Positions 14,525 through 22,502 of a stretch of DNA of 55,220 nucleotides are shown here, one piece after another; position 1 is the stretch's first letter; the number at the start of each line of letters is the position of its first letter. The translations under genes were made by a program, and so were the position numbers. Source of the DNA: Scatosoma sp045643825 (GTDB lineage: Bacteria; Bacillota; Clostridia; Christensenellales; Borkfalkiaceae); assembly GCA_045643825.1 (NCBI GenBank), contig JAZRFV010000058.1:1-55220 (forward strand), read 5' to 3'. The notes beneath the pieces are model-generated. The model had not been told where the DNA came from and ran no database searches. It saw only the letters and a program-made list of their open reading frames with translations.

Positions 14525-15097
14525 ATGATTGAAAACGAAAAGATTGAAGAGATGATGTTTGAGCTTGAAGAAAAAGCAGAAAACACAAAAATTGCTTTGG
14601 ATAGAGAATACGGCGCAATCCGTACGGGTAGAGCAAACCCTCGTATTTTGGACCGTTTGGAAGTAGAAGCTTACGGTGGTATGAGCAAGCTTATCGAGCT
14701 TGGTAACGTATCCGCTTTGGATGCAAAGTGCTTGCAAATCAGCCTTTGGGATAAATCCCTTTTGAAGGCAGTTGAAAAGGCAATTTTGCAATCGAACATC
14801 GGCTTGACGCCCAGCAACGATGGTAACGTAATCCGTCTCGTTTTCCCTGATATGACCGAAGAACGTCGTCGTGAACTCGTAAAACAAGCGAAGAAGATGG
14901 GTGAAGAATCGAAGGTTGCAATGCGTAACCACCGTCGTGAAGCGATGGATACCATCAAAAAGATGAAGACCGCAAAAGAATTGTCGGAAGACGAAGCTGC
15001 TGGTTGCGAAGCGGACGTTGAAAAGACGGTTTCCGGCTATATGTCGAAATTGGAAGAAATTATCGCTGCAAAAGAAAAGGAATTGATGACTATTTAA
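14525..15097 (+). CDS. frr: Ribosome recycling factor
   Basis: A 190-residue RRF, slightly longer than the usual 185. Family sequence is clear: 'AIRTGRANPRILDRLEVEAYGG' near residue 30, 'ERRRELVKQAKKMGEESKVAMRNHRREAMD' in the three-helix bundle. With EF-G it splits post-termination ribosomes. ATG behind AAAGGAGAAATATT. Sits 83 bases after pyrH in the same direction and three bases before uppS; codon use is strongly biased to a few codons, consistent with high expression. Confidence 0.97.
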   Translation: MIENEKIEEMMFELEEKAENTKIALDREYGAIRTGRANPRILDRLEVEAYGGMSKLIELGNVSALDAKCLQISLWDKSLLKAVEKAILQSNIGLTPSNDGNVIRLVFPDMTEERRRELVKQAKKMGEESKVAMRNHRREAMDTIKKMKTAKELSEDEAAGCEADVEKTVSGYMSKLEEIIAAKEKELMTI

Positions 15098-15100
15098 GCC

Positions 15101-15817
15101 ATGCGGAAGAATAAACTATTGCAAGGGGTAAAAATACCCAGGCACATCGCCATCATCATGGACGGTAACGGGCGTTGGGCAAAAAAACGTATGATGCCTC
15201 GTTCGATGGGGCATAAATACGGCATGGATCGTATGGTAGGGTTGATGGAGCACGCCTTCGAGCTGGGCGTGGACTACATCACCGTATATGCATTGTCTAC
15301 GGAAAATTTAAAACGGCCGAAGGAAGAGCTGGATGCTTTGTTTAACCTTTTCCGCAATAATTTTAAAGAAGCCTTGGGTAAAGTGTGTGAACGCGGAGTA
15401 AGGCTTCGTGCCCTTGGTGACGTTTCGCTTTTACCTGAAGATATCGTAAAAGTGTTGCGCGAAAGCGAGGAAGAGACGGCAAAGTATGAAGGCAAGGGGA
15501 TTAATATTGCGGTGTGCTACGGTGCCCGTGATGAAATTGTCCACGCAGTGAATAAGGCGGTGGAGCAGGGTGAAAAGGTGACGGAGGAGAGCTTTGCCAA
15601 CCTTCTTTACACCAAGGATTTGCCTGATCCCGACCTCATTATCCGTACAGGGAAAGAGGTACGACTTTCTAACTTCTTACTCTATCAGGCGGCGTATGCG
15701 GAACTTTATTTTTCCGATAAAATGTTTCCCGAATTTTCCGATAAGGATTTAGATAAGGCAATCGTTTCGTTCTCGAAACGCACCCGTCGATTTGGGAAGA
15801 CAGACGAACAGTTATAA
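15101..15817 (+). CDS. uppS: Undecaprenyl diphosphate synthase (isoprenyl transferase)
   Basis: A 238-residue cis-prenyltransferase condensing isopentenyl diphosphate onto farnesyl diphosphate to make the C55 carrier for wall synthesis. Seen: 'HIAIIMDGNGRWAKKR' with the catalytic Asp, 'TVYALSTENLKRP', and 'DPDLIIRTGKEVRLSNFLLYQAAYAELYF'. The start follows frr's stop by three bases and has no strong ribosome-binding site, suggesting reinitiation after frr. A hairpin with the dispersed motif separates it from cdsA. Confidence 0.95.
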   Translation: MRKNKLLQGVKIPRHIAIIMDGNGRWAKKRMMPRSMGHKYGMDRMVGLMEHAFELGVDYITVYALSTENLKRPKEELDALFNLFRNNFKEALGKVCERGVRLRALGDVSLLPEDIVKVLRESEEETAKYEGKGINIAVCYGARDEIVHAVNKAVEQGEKVTEESFANLLYTKDLPDPDLIIRTGKEVRLSNFLLYQAAYAELYFSDKMFPEFSDKDLDKAIVSFSKRTRRFGKTDEQL

Positions 15818-15827
15818 ACATAAGACA

Positions 15828-15882
15828 AGGGGGCAGGTATGCGTTCAATGTAGAAATTGCACGTGTATGCCCCTTGCATTTT
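15828..15882 (+). promoter_or_regulatory. Junction hairpin carrying the CAGGTATGCG motif (cdsA leader)
   Basis: AAGGGGGCA / TGCCCCTT closes a long hairpin, with inner CGTtCAAT / ATTGcACG pairing and loop GTAGAA, followed by GCATTTTTAGGAG. Terminator-like, yet the T run runs straight into the cdsA ribosome-binding site. Motif copy CAGGTATGCG at 15834-15843. Confidence 0.65.
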
Positions 15883-15893
15883 TAGGAGTAAAA

Positions 15894-16787
15894 ATGAAAA
15901 TTCGATTGATTTCTGGGACGTGTTATATCCTGCTTCTTGCCGCGTTCTTTTGTTTAAAAATCTTTTTACCGTATGGAGATTTTTACTTTGACGGTTTGAT
16001 TTTTGCGTTTGCGCTGATGGGCACCTTTGAGATGCTCCGCGCGACGAAGGAAAAGACAACGAAGGCGGAACGGGGCTTGGTGTATGCTTTTACCGTGATT
16101 ACTATACCCGCCGTTGCTCTTTTAGAGTATTTCAAGGGCTGTGGTATGTCGGTGATGGGCGGTGCGTTTTTTGTACTGGCGGTGCTCCTTTTGTCCTTGC
16201 TCGTGGTAAAGCACGAGGAAACCTCCTTGGAAGGGTTGGGTATTTCCCTCCTTTCGGCGGTGTATCCCACCTTATTGCTTGCCTTGATGGTGCTTGCAAA
16301 CCATGCGGTTGCGCCTGCGGGGTTGGAAAAATTTGCCTTTGATTCCCGCTTGCTGATCTTGTTCGTATTTGTGGTTTCCCCTTGTGCGGACTCGATTGCG
16401 TACGTATTTGGGAGGTTTTTACGGAAATATTTCCCCAAGAAAATGACGCCCGTGATTAGCCCCAACAAGACGGTGATCGGTGGTATCGGCGGCTTGGTCG
16501 GTGGTATGCTTGGGGCGGCGGCGCTGTACTTTATCTACAATGCGGTGGCAGGCTCTTACGAGCAAATGTACCTTTGGTTGCCCGTATATCTTGGTTTGGG
16601 TTTGTTGGCATCGGTGGCGACGGCATTTGGTGATTTGGTGGAAAGCTGTATCAAGCGTAAGCTTGGTTTGAAGGATATGGGCAACATTATGCCCGGACAT
16701 GGCGGCACTTTGGATCGTTTAGACAGCGCATTTTTCTCCACAATAGTGGTGTATCTTGCCTTTGTTATCATTTGTTTGGTGGTGTAA
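15894..16787 (+). CDS. cdsA: Phosphatidate cytidylyltransferase
   Basis: A 297-residue membrane protein with about eight helices, making CDP-diacylglycerol from phosphatidate and CTP. The CdsA signature is complete near the C terminus: 'DMGNIMPGHGGTLDRLDSAFFS', preceded by 'SPNKTVIGGIGGLVGG' and 'ATAFGDLVESCIKR'. ATG at 15894 is preceded by TAGGAGTAAAA; the longer frame to 15792 would run through the junction hairpin and is rejected. Three bases separate it from dxr. Confidence 0.95.
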   Translation: MKIRLISGTCYILLLAAFFCLKIFLPYGDFYFDGLIFAFALMGTFEMLRATKEKTTKAERGLVYAFTVITIPAVALLEYFKGCGMSVMGGAFFVLAVLLLSLLVVKHEETSLEGLGISLLSAVYPTLLLALMVLANHAVAPAGLEKFAFDSRLLILFVFVVSPCADSIAYVFGRFLRKYFPKKMTPVISPNKTVIGGIGGLVGGMLGAAALYFIYNAVAGSYEQMYLWLPVYLGLGLLASVATAFGDLVESCIKRKLGLKDMGNIMPGHGGTLDRLDSAFFSTIVVYLAFVIICLVV

Positions 16788-16790
16788 GGT

Positions 16791-17933
16791 ATGAAAACGA
16801 TTTCGTTAATCGGTTCGACGGGGTCCATCGGTAGGCAGGTATGCTCGGTGGTGAGAAGACATCCCGATAAATTTCAAATTAAAAGTATCGTTGCGAATTC
16901 CTCAAAGGAGTTGTTTTTACAGCAGGTAAAGGAATTTATGCCCGAATATGCCGCCTTGGCGGATGAAAAGGCGGGTAGGGAAATCGCGGATCAAATCCCT
17001 CAAGGGGTGAAGTTTGGCTATGGTGAAAAAGCGACGGAGGAAGCGATTGCCTACGGCGATATCGCCTTCGTGGCGGCAACGGGGTTCGCGGGCTTGAAAT
17101 ACAGCTTGAAGGCTGTGGAGTTGAAAAAGGATATCGCCCTTGCCAACAAGGAAACCTTGGTTTGCGGTGGCGAGCTGGTGATGGGAAAGGTGCAATCGGC
17201 AGGTATTGATTTGATGCCTGTGGATAGTGAACATTCCGCGCTTTGGCAGGCGTTGAACTTCCGCGCGAATGCGCCCTTCCGCCGTTTAATTATCACGGCA
17301 AGCGGTGGGCCTTTTTACTCCTATACCGAGGAACAATTAAAAAATGTGACACCCATGTCCGCGTTGAAACATCCAACCTGGCAAATGGGTGCAAAAATTA
17401 CCATTGACAGCGCAACCCTTTTAAATAAGGGCTTTGAGGTAATTGAGGCGCGTTGGTTATACGATGCCCCCTTTGAAAAAATTCATACGATTGTACAGCC
17501 TGAAAGTATTATTCACTCGATGGTGGAATTCGAGGATGGGTGCGTGATGGCACAAATGAGTTATCCCACGATGGAGCTTCCCATTCAGCTTGCATTGACC
17601 TATCCCGAGCGGTTTGATTGCGGTTTGAAGCCGTTGAATTTTGAGGAGCTTGGTGCTATTCGGTTTTTGCCGTTGGAGAGAAAGCGTTTCCCTTGCTACG
17701 ATTTGGCATTGACCTCGTTAGAGCTTGGGGACAATTATCCTTGCGCGTTGAACGGCGCAGGGGAGATTGCTGTGCATGCATTTTTACAGGGTAGGATAGC
17801 TTTTACCGAGATTGCGGAAACTATGAAGGCGGTTTTGGAGAAAACCGAGCGTATGCAGGCGAGTAGCTATGAAATATTGAAAGAAACGGACGCGAGCGCA
17901 CGCGCGTTGGCACGTGAGATTATCACCAAATAA
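16791..17933 (+). CDS. dxr: 1-deoxy-D-xylulose 5-phosphate reductoisomerase
   Basis: A 380-residue enzyme of the MEP isoprenoid pathway, converting DXP to MEP with NADPH. N-terminal 'ISLIGSTGSIGRQ' nucleotide motif, 'LANKETLVCGG', 'PVDSEHSALWQAL' with metal-binding residues, and 'ITASGGPFYSYTEEQL' are all present; the length is normal. It supplies precursors for UppS encoded just upstream. Start ATG 16791 follows TAAGGT with a tight three-base spacing from cdsA. Confidence 0.97.
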   Translation: MKTISLIGSTGSIGRQVCSVVRRHPDKFQIKSIVANSSKELFLQQVKEFMPEYAALADEKAGREIADQIPQGVKFGYGEKATEEAIAYGDIAFVAATGFAGLKYSLKAVELKKDIALANKETLVCGGELVMGKVQSAGIDLMPVDSEHSALWQALNFRANAPFRRLIITASGGPFYSYTEEQLKNVTPMSALKHPTWQMGAKITIDSATLLNKGFEVIEARWLYDAPFEKIHTIVQPESIIHSMVEFEDGCVMAQMSYPTMELPIQLALTYPERFDCGLKPLNFEELGAIRFLPLERKRFPCYDLALTSLELGDNYPCALNGAGEIAVHAFLQGRIAFTEIAETMKAVLEKTERMQASSYEILKETDASARALAREIITK

Positions 17934-17955
17934 TTTTGCGTGGAGTGAGGAGTAT

Positions 17956-19167
17956 ATGACAATCCATTTGTTATCTTTTATGGGGACGATAAAGAGCCTG
18001 GGGAGTGTGCTTTTGGCGATTTTAATCCTGCTTATGATGGTGACGGTGCACGAGTTTGGGCATTTCGTCGCAGGTAAAATTTTAGGATTTAAAATTAACG
18101 AATTTTCCGTAGGCTTTGGTCCTGCAATTTTTAAAAAACGGAGCAAAAAGACGGGCGAATTGTTCGCCTTGCGTATCATCCCCTTGGGTGGCTACTGTGC
18201 CTTCGATGGCGAGGACGAGTTTGAGGATGAGGAAGAAAAGGAAGAACCGTTTGCGGAAATTCAACCCGATGAAACCAAAAATGACGGGGGCAGGGTTGAG
18301 ACGAACGGCAGTTCTACCGCTACGGATACGGATATTTATCCCGAACCGCAGGGGGAACGCTTTAACGATCAAGCCCCCTGGAAACGTATCATTGTCTTGC
18401 TTGCAGGCGCAACGATGAACTACCTTTTGGCCCTCTTACTCATTGTATTTATGTTTGCTTTTTTTGGCCGTCCGATGTACAAGGTAACAAGCCTTGGTGA
18501 GGGGGAAACAGCCCCCATCGTTGTGGTGGAAGATCAGTTGCAAGTAGGCGACGTGGTGATGGAAATTGACGGTAAGACGGTATACCTGATTACCGACTAC
18601 ATGGACATTTTTGATGGACATAAGCAGGGCGATCGTGTGTCGGTGAAAGTCTTGCGCGGCAACGAAGTTAAAAATGTGTACGTGGAATTGAAGATGGATG
18701 CGGATATCAAAAACTTGTCCGACACCAACACTTTGCTTGGTGCGATGGGTGTGCATTCGATGTATGCGGTGACGGAAAAGGAAGGATTCTTCCAAACCAT
18801 TGGGCATTCGGTGGTGTATTCGGTGAAAATCGGCGGAACGGTGCTCCGTTCCTTGGGCGAACTCCTGACAGGTAAATTGGGCATTGATTCGATGGGTGGC
18901 CCCGTTACCACCATTAAGGTTACCTCGGAGGCGGCTTCTACGAGCGTGACTTCCTTCTTAAATATTGCGGCGTTTATCGGTGTTAACCTTGCCGTGTTCA
19001 ACCTTTTGCCCATCCCTGCGTTGGACGGTTGTAAAACGATTTTCTGCTTGATTGAGTGGATACGTAAAAAGCCCGTAAATCGTAAGGTGGAAACGATGAT
19101 ACACTTTGTTGGCATTATTTTCCTTTTCGGATTTGCAATTTTGGTGGATTTATTACAATTATTTTAA
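17956..19167 (+). CDS. rseP: RIP metalloprotease (site-2 protease) RseP
   Basis: A 403-residue intramembrane zinc protease. HEFGH at residues 32-36 in the first helix, 'PLGGYCAFDGED' after it, one PDZ domain in the middle ('VEDQLQVGDVVMEIDGK'), and the C-terminal 'NLLPIPALDG' motif with the third metal ligand Asp. The family usually continues LDGG; here it is LDGC, visible in the codons. A strongly acidic insert of about 50 residues follows PLGGY. It cleaves membrane substrates such as anti-sigma factors and signal-peptide remnants. ATG at 17956 follows GTGAGGAG; the earlier ATG at 17914 would overlap dxr and is less likely. Confidence 0.92.
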   Translation: MTIHLLSFMGTIKSLGSVLLAILILLMMVTVHEFGHFVAGKILGFKINEFSVGFGPAIFKKRSKKTGELFALRIIPLGGYCAFDGEDEFEDEEEKEEPFAEIQPDETKNDGGRVETNGSSTATDTDIYPEPQGERFNDQAPWKRIIVLLAGATMNYLLALLLIVFMFAFFGRPMYKVTSLGEGETAPIVVVEDQLQVGDVVMEIDGKTVYLITDYMDIFDGHKQGDRVSVKVLRGNEVKNVYVELKMDADIKNLSDTNTLLGAMGVHSMYAVTEKEGFFQTIGHSVVYSVKIGGTVLRSLGELLTGKLGIDSMGGPVTTIKVTSEAASTSVTSFLNIAAFIGVNLAVFNLLPIPALDGCKTIFCLIEWIRKKPVNRKVETMIHFVGIIFLFGFAILVDLLQLF

Positions 19168-19185
19168 AAAATAAGTAAAAAATTA

Positions 19186-19221
19186 CGGCTGTCAAGTAAA
19201 AATGCTTGACAGCCTTGCTTT
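19186..19221 (+). terminator. Terminator after rseP, merged with ylxM promoter
   Basis: GGCTGTCAAG / CTTGACAGCC perfect 10-bp stem, then TTGCTTTTAT. The 3' arm contains the TTGACA -35 of the following promoter. Confidence 0.8.
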
Positions 19222-19234
19222 TATGCGTTATAAT
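19206..19234 (+). promoter_or_regulatory. Promoter of ylxM-ffh operon
   Basis: TTGACA (19206) - 17 - TATAAT (19229), 31 bases before the ylxM start. The -35 is inside the upstream terminator stem. Confidence 0.88.
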
Positions 19235-19265
19235 AGACAACGGAAATTGGGTAGGAGGCGAGGAA

Positions 19266-19679
19266 ATGAAAGACGATTTACATTTTCTTCAGCTGTGGGA
19301 TTTGTATTCCCCGCTCCTTACGGCAACGCAAAAGGAGATCACCGACCTGTATTTCAATTATGACCTTTCGCTTGGCGAAATTGCCGAACAGAAGGGTGTA
19401 TCCCGTCAAAGTGTATCCGATTGCTTGCAAAAATGTAGAAAGCAGCTGGAAAAATACGAGGAAAAGCTCGGTTTTTTAAAGGCAATAGACGGGCTTTCAC
19501 AAGAATATTCGGCGTATATGACGGAGGTCGAACGCTTTATCGAAGGCGAAAAGGGGAATTTCCCCGCCCTGAACCTTTTACAAGAAAAGCTGGTTGGGGT
19601 GCATAAGCAATTCGGTGTGGAAACGGAAACGGTGGACGGCGGTGTAATCGTCGGTGCGGTATTCCGCGACGGGGAATAA
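19266..19679 (+). CDS. ylxM: YlxM-family helix-turn-helix protein
   Basis: A 137-residue protein whose first 70 residues form a sigma-70 region-4-like helix-turn-helix ('YDLSLGEIAEQKGVSRQSVSDCLQKC'). YlxM lies directly upstream of ffh in Firmicutes and is thought to assist the signal recognition particle. Start at 19266 follows TAGGAGGCGAGGAA; the earlier frame start at 19206 overlaps the promoter. A C-terminal helical extension of about 60 residues is longer than in typical YlxM. Eleven bases separate it from ffh. Confidence 0.88.
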   Translation: MKDDLHFLQLWDLYSPLLTATQKEITDLYFNYDLSLGEIAEQKGVSRQSVSDCLQKCRKQLEKYEEKLGFLKAIDGLSQEYSAYMTEVERFIEGEKGNFPALNLLQEKLVGVHKQFGVETETVDGGVIVGAVFRDGE

Positions 19680-19689
19680 GGAGAGAAGC

Positions 19690-21009
19690 ATGGCTTTATT
19701 CGGTTCATTATCGGAAAGATTGAATCATATATTTTCTAAATTGACGAAAAGGGGTAAGCTGACGGAACTCGAAATCCGTACGGCGATGCGTGAGGTGCGC
19801 GTGGCTTTGTTAGAAGCGGACGTAAACCTGCGTGTTGCAAAGCAATTTATTGCAGACGTATCGGAAAAGGCAGTCGGTCAGGAAATTTTATCCTCGTTAA
19901 ACCCTGCGCAGCAGGTTATCAAAATCGTTAATGAGGAATTGATTTCCTTGATGGGTGCAAAAAATGCAAAGCTTGAGGTTTCGCCGAAACTTCCTACCGT
20001 GATTATGATGTGCGGTTTGCAAGGTGCAGGTAAAACGACACTTTGCGGTAAGCTTGCCAACCTTTTGAAAAAGCAGGGCAAACGCCCCTTGTTGGTTGCG
20101 GGGGATATTTATCGCCCTGCGGCAATTACACAGTTGCAGGTCGTTGGTAAGAGCGTGCAGGTAGAGGTCTTCGAAAAGGGTACGCAAAACCCTGTGAAGA
20201 CGGCAAAGCAAGCCATTGATTATGCGCGTTCGATGAATTACGATACGGTTATCCTTGACACGGCAGGTCGTTTACAAATTGACGATACGCTGATGCAGGA
20301 ACTTGAAAATATCAAGAAGGAAGTAGAGGTAACGGAAACCCTGCTCGTCGTAGATGCGATGACGGGGCAAGAGGCGGTAAACGTAGCCGATACCTTCAAC
20401 ACTCGTTTGGACGTAACGGGCGTTATCCTTACAAAGCTCGACGGTGATACCCGTGGCGGTGCGTGCTTGTCCATCAAAGCGGTGACGGGCAAACCCATCA
20501 AATTTATCGGTGTGGGCGAAAAGATGGGGGATTTGGAACCCTTCTATCCCGATCGTATGGCTTCGAGAATCCTTGGTATGGGCGACGTGCTGTCCTTGAT
20601 TGAGAAGGCACAACAAGCCATCACCGAAGAAGATGCGAAGAAAATGCAACAAAAAATGCTTGCAAATTCCTTCACCTTGACCGATTATCTTGAACAGTTT
20701 GCAATGATGAAGAAGATGGGCGGTGCATCTGCAATGCTTTCGATGTTGCCCGGCGCAGGGAAACTGAAGGTGAATGAAGGGGATATCGACGAGAAAAAGA
20801 TTGAACGCACGAAGGCGATTATCCTTTCGATGACCAAGAAAGAGCGTGACAATCCTTCCATTATCGACAGCAAGAGAAAACGCCGTATCGCGGCAGGCTC
20901 CGGCACAACGGTGCAGGATATCAACCAACTCCTGAAACAGTTTGAACAAACGAAGATGTTGATGAAACAGTTGAAGGGGGGGAAGGGGAAGTTCCGCTTA
21001 CCTTTCTAA
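19690..21009 (+). CDS. ffh: Signal recognition particle protein Ffh
   Basis: A 439-residue SRP54 GTPase that binds signal sequences of nascent chains with 4.5S RNA and docks to FtsY. N domain to about 90, G domain with 'GLQGAGKTTLCGKLA', 'DTAGRLQIDD', 'TKLDGDTRGGACLS', then methionine-rich M domain ('MLANSFTLTDYLEQFAMMKKMGG', 'RRIAAGSGTTVQDINQLLKQFEQ'). ATG at 19690 has AAGGAGAGAAG. No RNA partner is visible nearby. Confidence 0.97.
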   Translation: MALFGSLSERLNHIFSKLTKRGKLTELEIRTAMREVRVALLEADVNLRVAKQFIADVSEKAVGQEILSSLNPAQQVIKIVNEELISLMGAKNAKLEVSPKLPTVIMMCGLQGAGKTTLCGKLANLLKKQGKRPLLVAGDIYRPAAITQLQVVGKSVQVEVFEKGTQNPVKTAKQAIDYARSMNYDTVILDTAGRLQIDDTLMQELENIKKEVEVTETLLVVDAMTGQEAVNVADTFNTRLDVTGVILTKLDGDTRGGACLSIKAVTGKPIKFIGVGEKMGDLEPFYPDRMASRILGMGDVLSLIEKAQQAITEEDAKKMQQKMLANSFTLTDYLEQFAMMKKMGGASAMLSMLPGAGKLKVNEGDIDEKKIERTKAIILSMTKKERDNPSIIDSKRKRRIAAGSGTTVQDINQLLKQFEQTKMLMKQLKGGKGKFRLPF

Positions 21010-21224
21010 AAAATAAACGAAGAATATGCTTCGCATTTCTTCGTTGGGGCTCGGTCACGTACCTCTCGTACGCTCCCTCACCCCGCCTCGAACTCCTCGC
21101 AGCTTGCTTCGTTTGATGAGTTGCGTAAAATGCAACCGCAATACAATTTCACAAAAGCTAACTACGGTGAAAGCCGTAAATATAGAAAGAAAAAAATTTT
21201 TAAGATACTTTGGAGGTATTAATT
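21010..21224 (+). other. Intergenic region before rpsP
   Basis: Begins with an ACGAAGAA / TTCTTCGT hairpin just after ffh, then a C-rich stretch with 'CACGTACCTCTCGTACGCTCC' type short inverted pieces. A weak promoter-like pair TTGCGT (21121) and TACAAT (21142) with a 15-base spacer could drive rpsP. A small ACGGTGAAAGCCGT hairpin lies at 21163-21178. The overlapping short frame 21026-21292 is not a gene. Confidence 0.45.
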
Positions 21225-21515
21225 ATGGTAAAAATGAGACTTTTCAGAATGGGCGACAAGAAGAACCCTATCTATCGTGTAGTTGTTGTTGATGGCAGAA
21301 AGGCTGCTACCGGCGAATACATCGATTGCGTTGGTTACTACAGACCTACCTGCGATCCCGTAGAGCTTGACATCGACGTTGCAAAAGCACAAGAATGGCT
21401 TGCAAAGGGCGTTCAACCCACCGAAACCGTTAAGAGCTTGCTTGTAAAGACGGGTGCAATGGAAAAGAGCGCAAAACTCAGCGCAGCAAAGACCAAGACG
21501 AAGAAGAGCAAATAA
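21225..21515 (+). CDS. rpsP: 30S ribosomal protein S16
   Basis: A 96-residue S16: 'VKMRLFRMGDKKNPIYRVVVVDGR', 'EYIDCVGYYRP', 'AQEWLAKGVQPTETVKSLLVKTG', with a lysine-rich tail. It binds 16S rRNA early in 30S assembly. Start at 21225 follows TTTGGAGGTATTAATT; the ORF's earlier ATG at 21210 lies in that site. First gene of an rpsP-khpA-rimM group. Confidence 0.97.
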   Translation: MVKMRLFRMGDKKNPIYRVVVVDGRKAATGEYIDCVGYYRPTCDPVELDIDVAKAQEWLAKGVQPTETVKSLLVKTGAMEKSAKLSAAKTKTKKSK

Positions 21516-21549
21516 TCGGCGGATTATACTGCAGAAATAGGAGTATAGT

Positions 21550-21807
21550 ATGCTGAATTTGATTAAATACATCGTCGGGCAGTTTGCAGAGGATAAAGAA
21601 AACGTAGAATACGTGGTAAACGAAAAGGACCGCGTAATCGAGGTGAACGTTATCCTTTCGCCTTCCGATATGGGTAAAGTAATCGGTAAGCAGGGTAAAA
21701 TTGCAAAGGCGATGCGTACTATCGTTCGCGCGGCAACCCCTGCAAGCAGCAAGCGTTACGTGATTGAGATCAGCGAGCGCGGCGGCGAGGCTGTTGACGC
21801 AGAGTAA
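21550..21807 (+). CDS. khpA: KH-domain RNA-binding protein KhpA
   Basis: An 85-residue single KH-domain protein (YlqC/KhpA): 'SPSDMGKVIGKQGKIAKAMRTIV' contains the GKxIGKxG nucleic-acid-binding loop. KhpA with KhpB binds small RNAs and influences cell division and wall synthesis in several Firmicutes. ATG after ATAGGAGTATAGT. Canonical position between rpsP and rimM. Confidence 0.95.
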   Translation: MLNLIKYIVGQFAEDKENVEYVVNEKDRVIEVNVILSPSDMGKVIGKQGKIAKAMRTIVRAATPASSKRYVIEISERGGEAVDAE

Positions 21808-21837
21808 GTGCGTGGCTGTAAGCTGAAACATTGAGGT

Positions 21838-21870
21838 AAAAAAGGGCTTTTTCAACAAAAGCCTTTTTTT
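21838..21870 (+). terminator. Terminator after khpA
   Basis: AAAGGGCTTTT / AAAAGCCTTTTTTT stem-loop with T run, 30 bases after the stop codon. Confidence 0.8.
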
Positions 21871-21890
21871 GCCTTATACAACGAAACGAT

Positions 21891-21928
21891 GGGGGCAGGT
21901 ATGCGTTGAATATGCGTTTTTGCCTCTG
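21891..21928 (+). promoter_or_regulatory. Junction hairpin carrying the CAGGTATGCG motif (rimM leader)
   Basis: GGGGGCA / TGCCTCT stem (with wobble pairs), inner GCGT-TGAAT-ATGC hairpin, then GTAAGGAG of rimM. Motif copy at 21896-21905. Same layout as the elements before comF and cdsA. Confidence 0.6.
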
Positions 21929-21940
21929 TAAGGAGTAAGT

Positions 21941-22441
21941 ATGGAGCGTTTAATCATAGGCGAGGTATTAAAACCGCAAGGAATCAGAGGGGAGTTAAAA
22001 ATTAAGACCTTCACCGATTTTCCCGAGGATGTTAAAAAATTTGGTACGGTGTATATCGATGAAAAGCCGTACAAAATTCTTTCTTTCCGCGTCGGCCCTG
22101 ATGGTGCGGCGTATATTGGTTTAAGAGGTATCCCCGATAGAAATGCGGCGGAGCTTTTCCGTGGCAAAAAGCTGGAAGGGGATAGAGAGGACGCACCTCC
22201 CCTGGAGGATGGCAGACATTACATCGTCGATATCCTTGGTTTGAATTGTGAAACGGAAGAAGGGGAATTCCTCGGCGTGGTAAAACATATCGTCAACCTT
22301 TCCTCGGACGTTTACACCTTGGAAAAGAACGGTAAGGAAATTTTGTTCCCTTCCGTAAACGGCGTTATCGTGAAGGTAGATATTGAGGGCGGTAAAATTA
22401 TCGTCAACAAAGAAAAATTCGACCAAATCGCGGTATACTAA
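21941..22441 (+). CDS. rimM: 16S rRNA processing protein RimM
   Basis: A 166-residue RimM: N-terminal beta-barrel ('IIGEVLKPQGIRGELKIKTFTDFPEDV', 'YIGLRGIPDRNAAELFRGKKL') and C-terminal PRC-barrel ('EEGEFLGVVKHIV', 'KEILFPSVNGVIVKVDIEGGKIIV'). It aids maturation of the 30S head with S19. Usually followed by trmD and rplS; here a terminator and a convergent gene follow, so those genes are elsewhere. ATG follows GTAAGGAGTAAGT. Confidence 0.95.
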   Translation: MERLIIGEVLKPQGIRGELKIKTFTDFPEDVKKFGTVYIDEKPYKILSFRVGPDGAAYIGLRGIPDRNAAELFRGKKLEGDREDAPPLEDGRHYIVDILGLNCETEEGEFLGVVKHIVNLSSDVYTLEKNGKEILFPSVNGVIVKVDIEGGKIIVNKEKFDQIAVY

Positions 22442-22447
22442 ATGATT

Positions 22448-22490
22448 ACCGCGTAAAAAACTCCCTCGCCACAAGGCGAAGGAGAATTTT
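22448..22490. terminator. Bidirectional terminator between rimM and thiT
   Basis: CTCCCTCGCC / GGCGAAGGAG stem with ACAA loop, A run before and TTTTAT after. Confidence 0.8.
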
Positions 22491-22502
22491 ATAAGCAGTA
22501 TT

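Noticed and set aside
16836..16846. CAGGTATGCTC in dxr
   Set aside because: Matches the decamer only to nine bases; lies in conserved N-terminal codons, chance likely.
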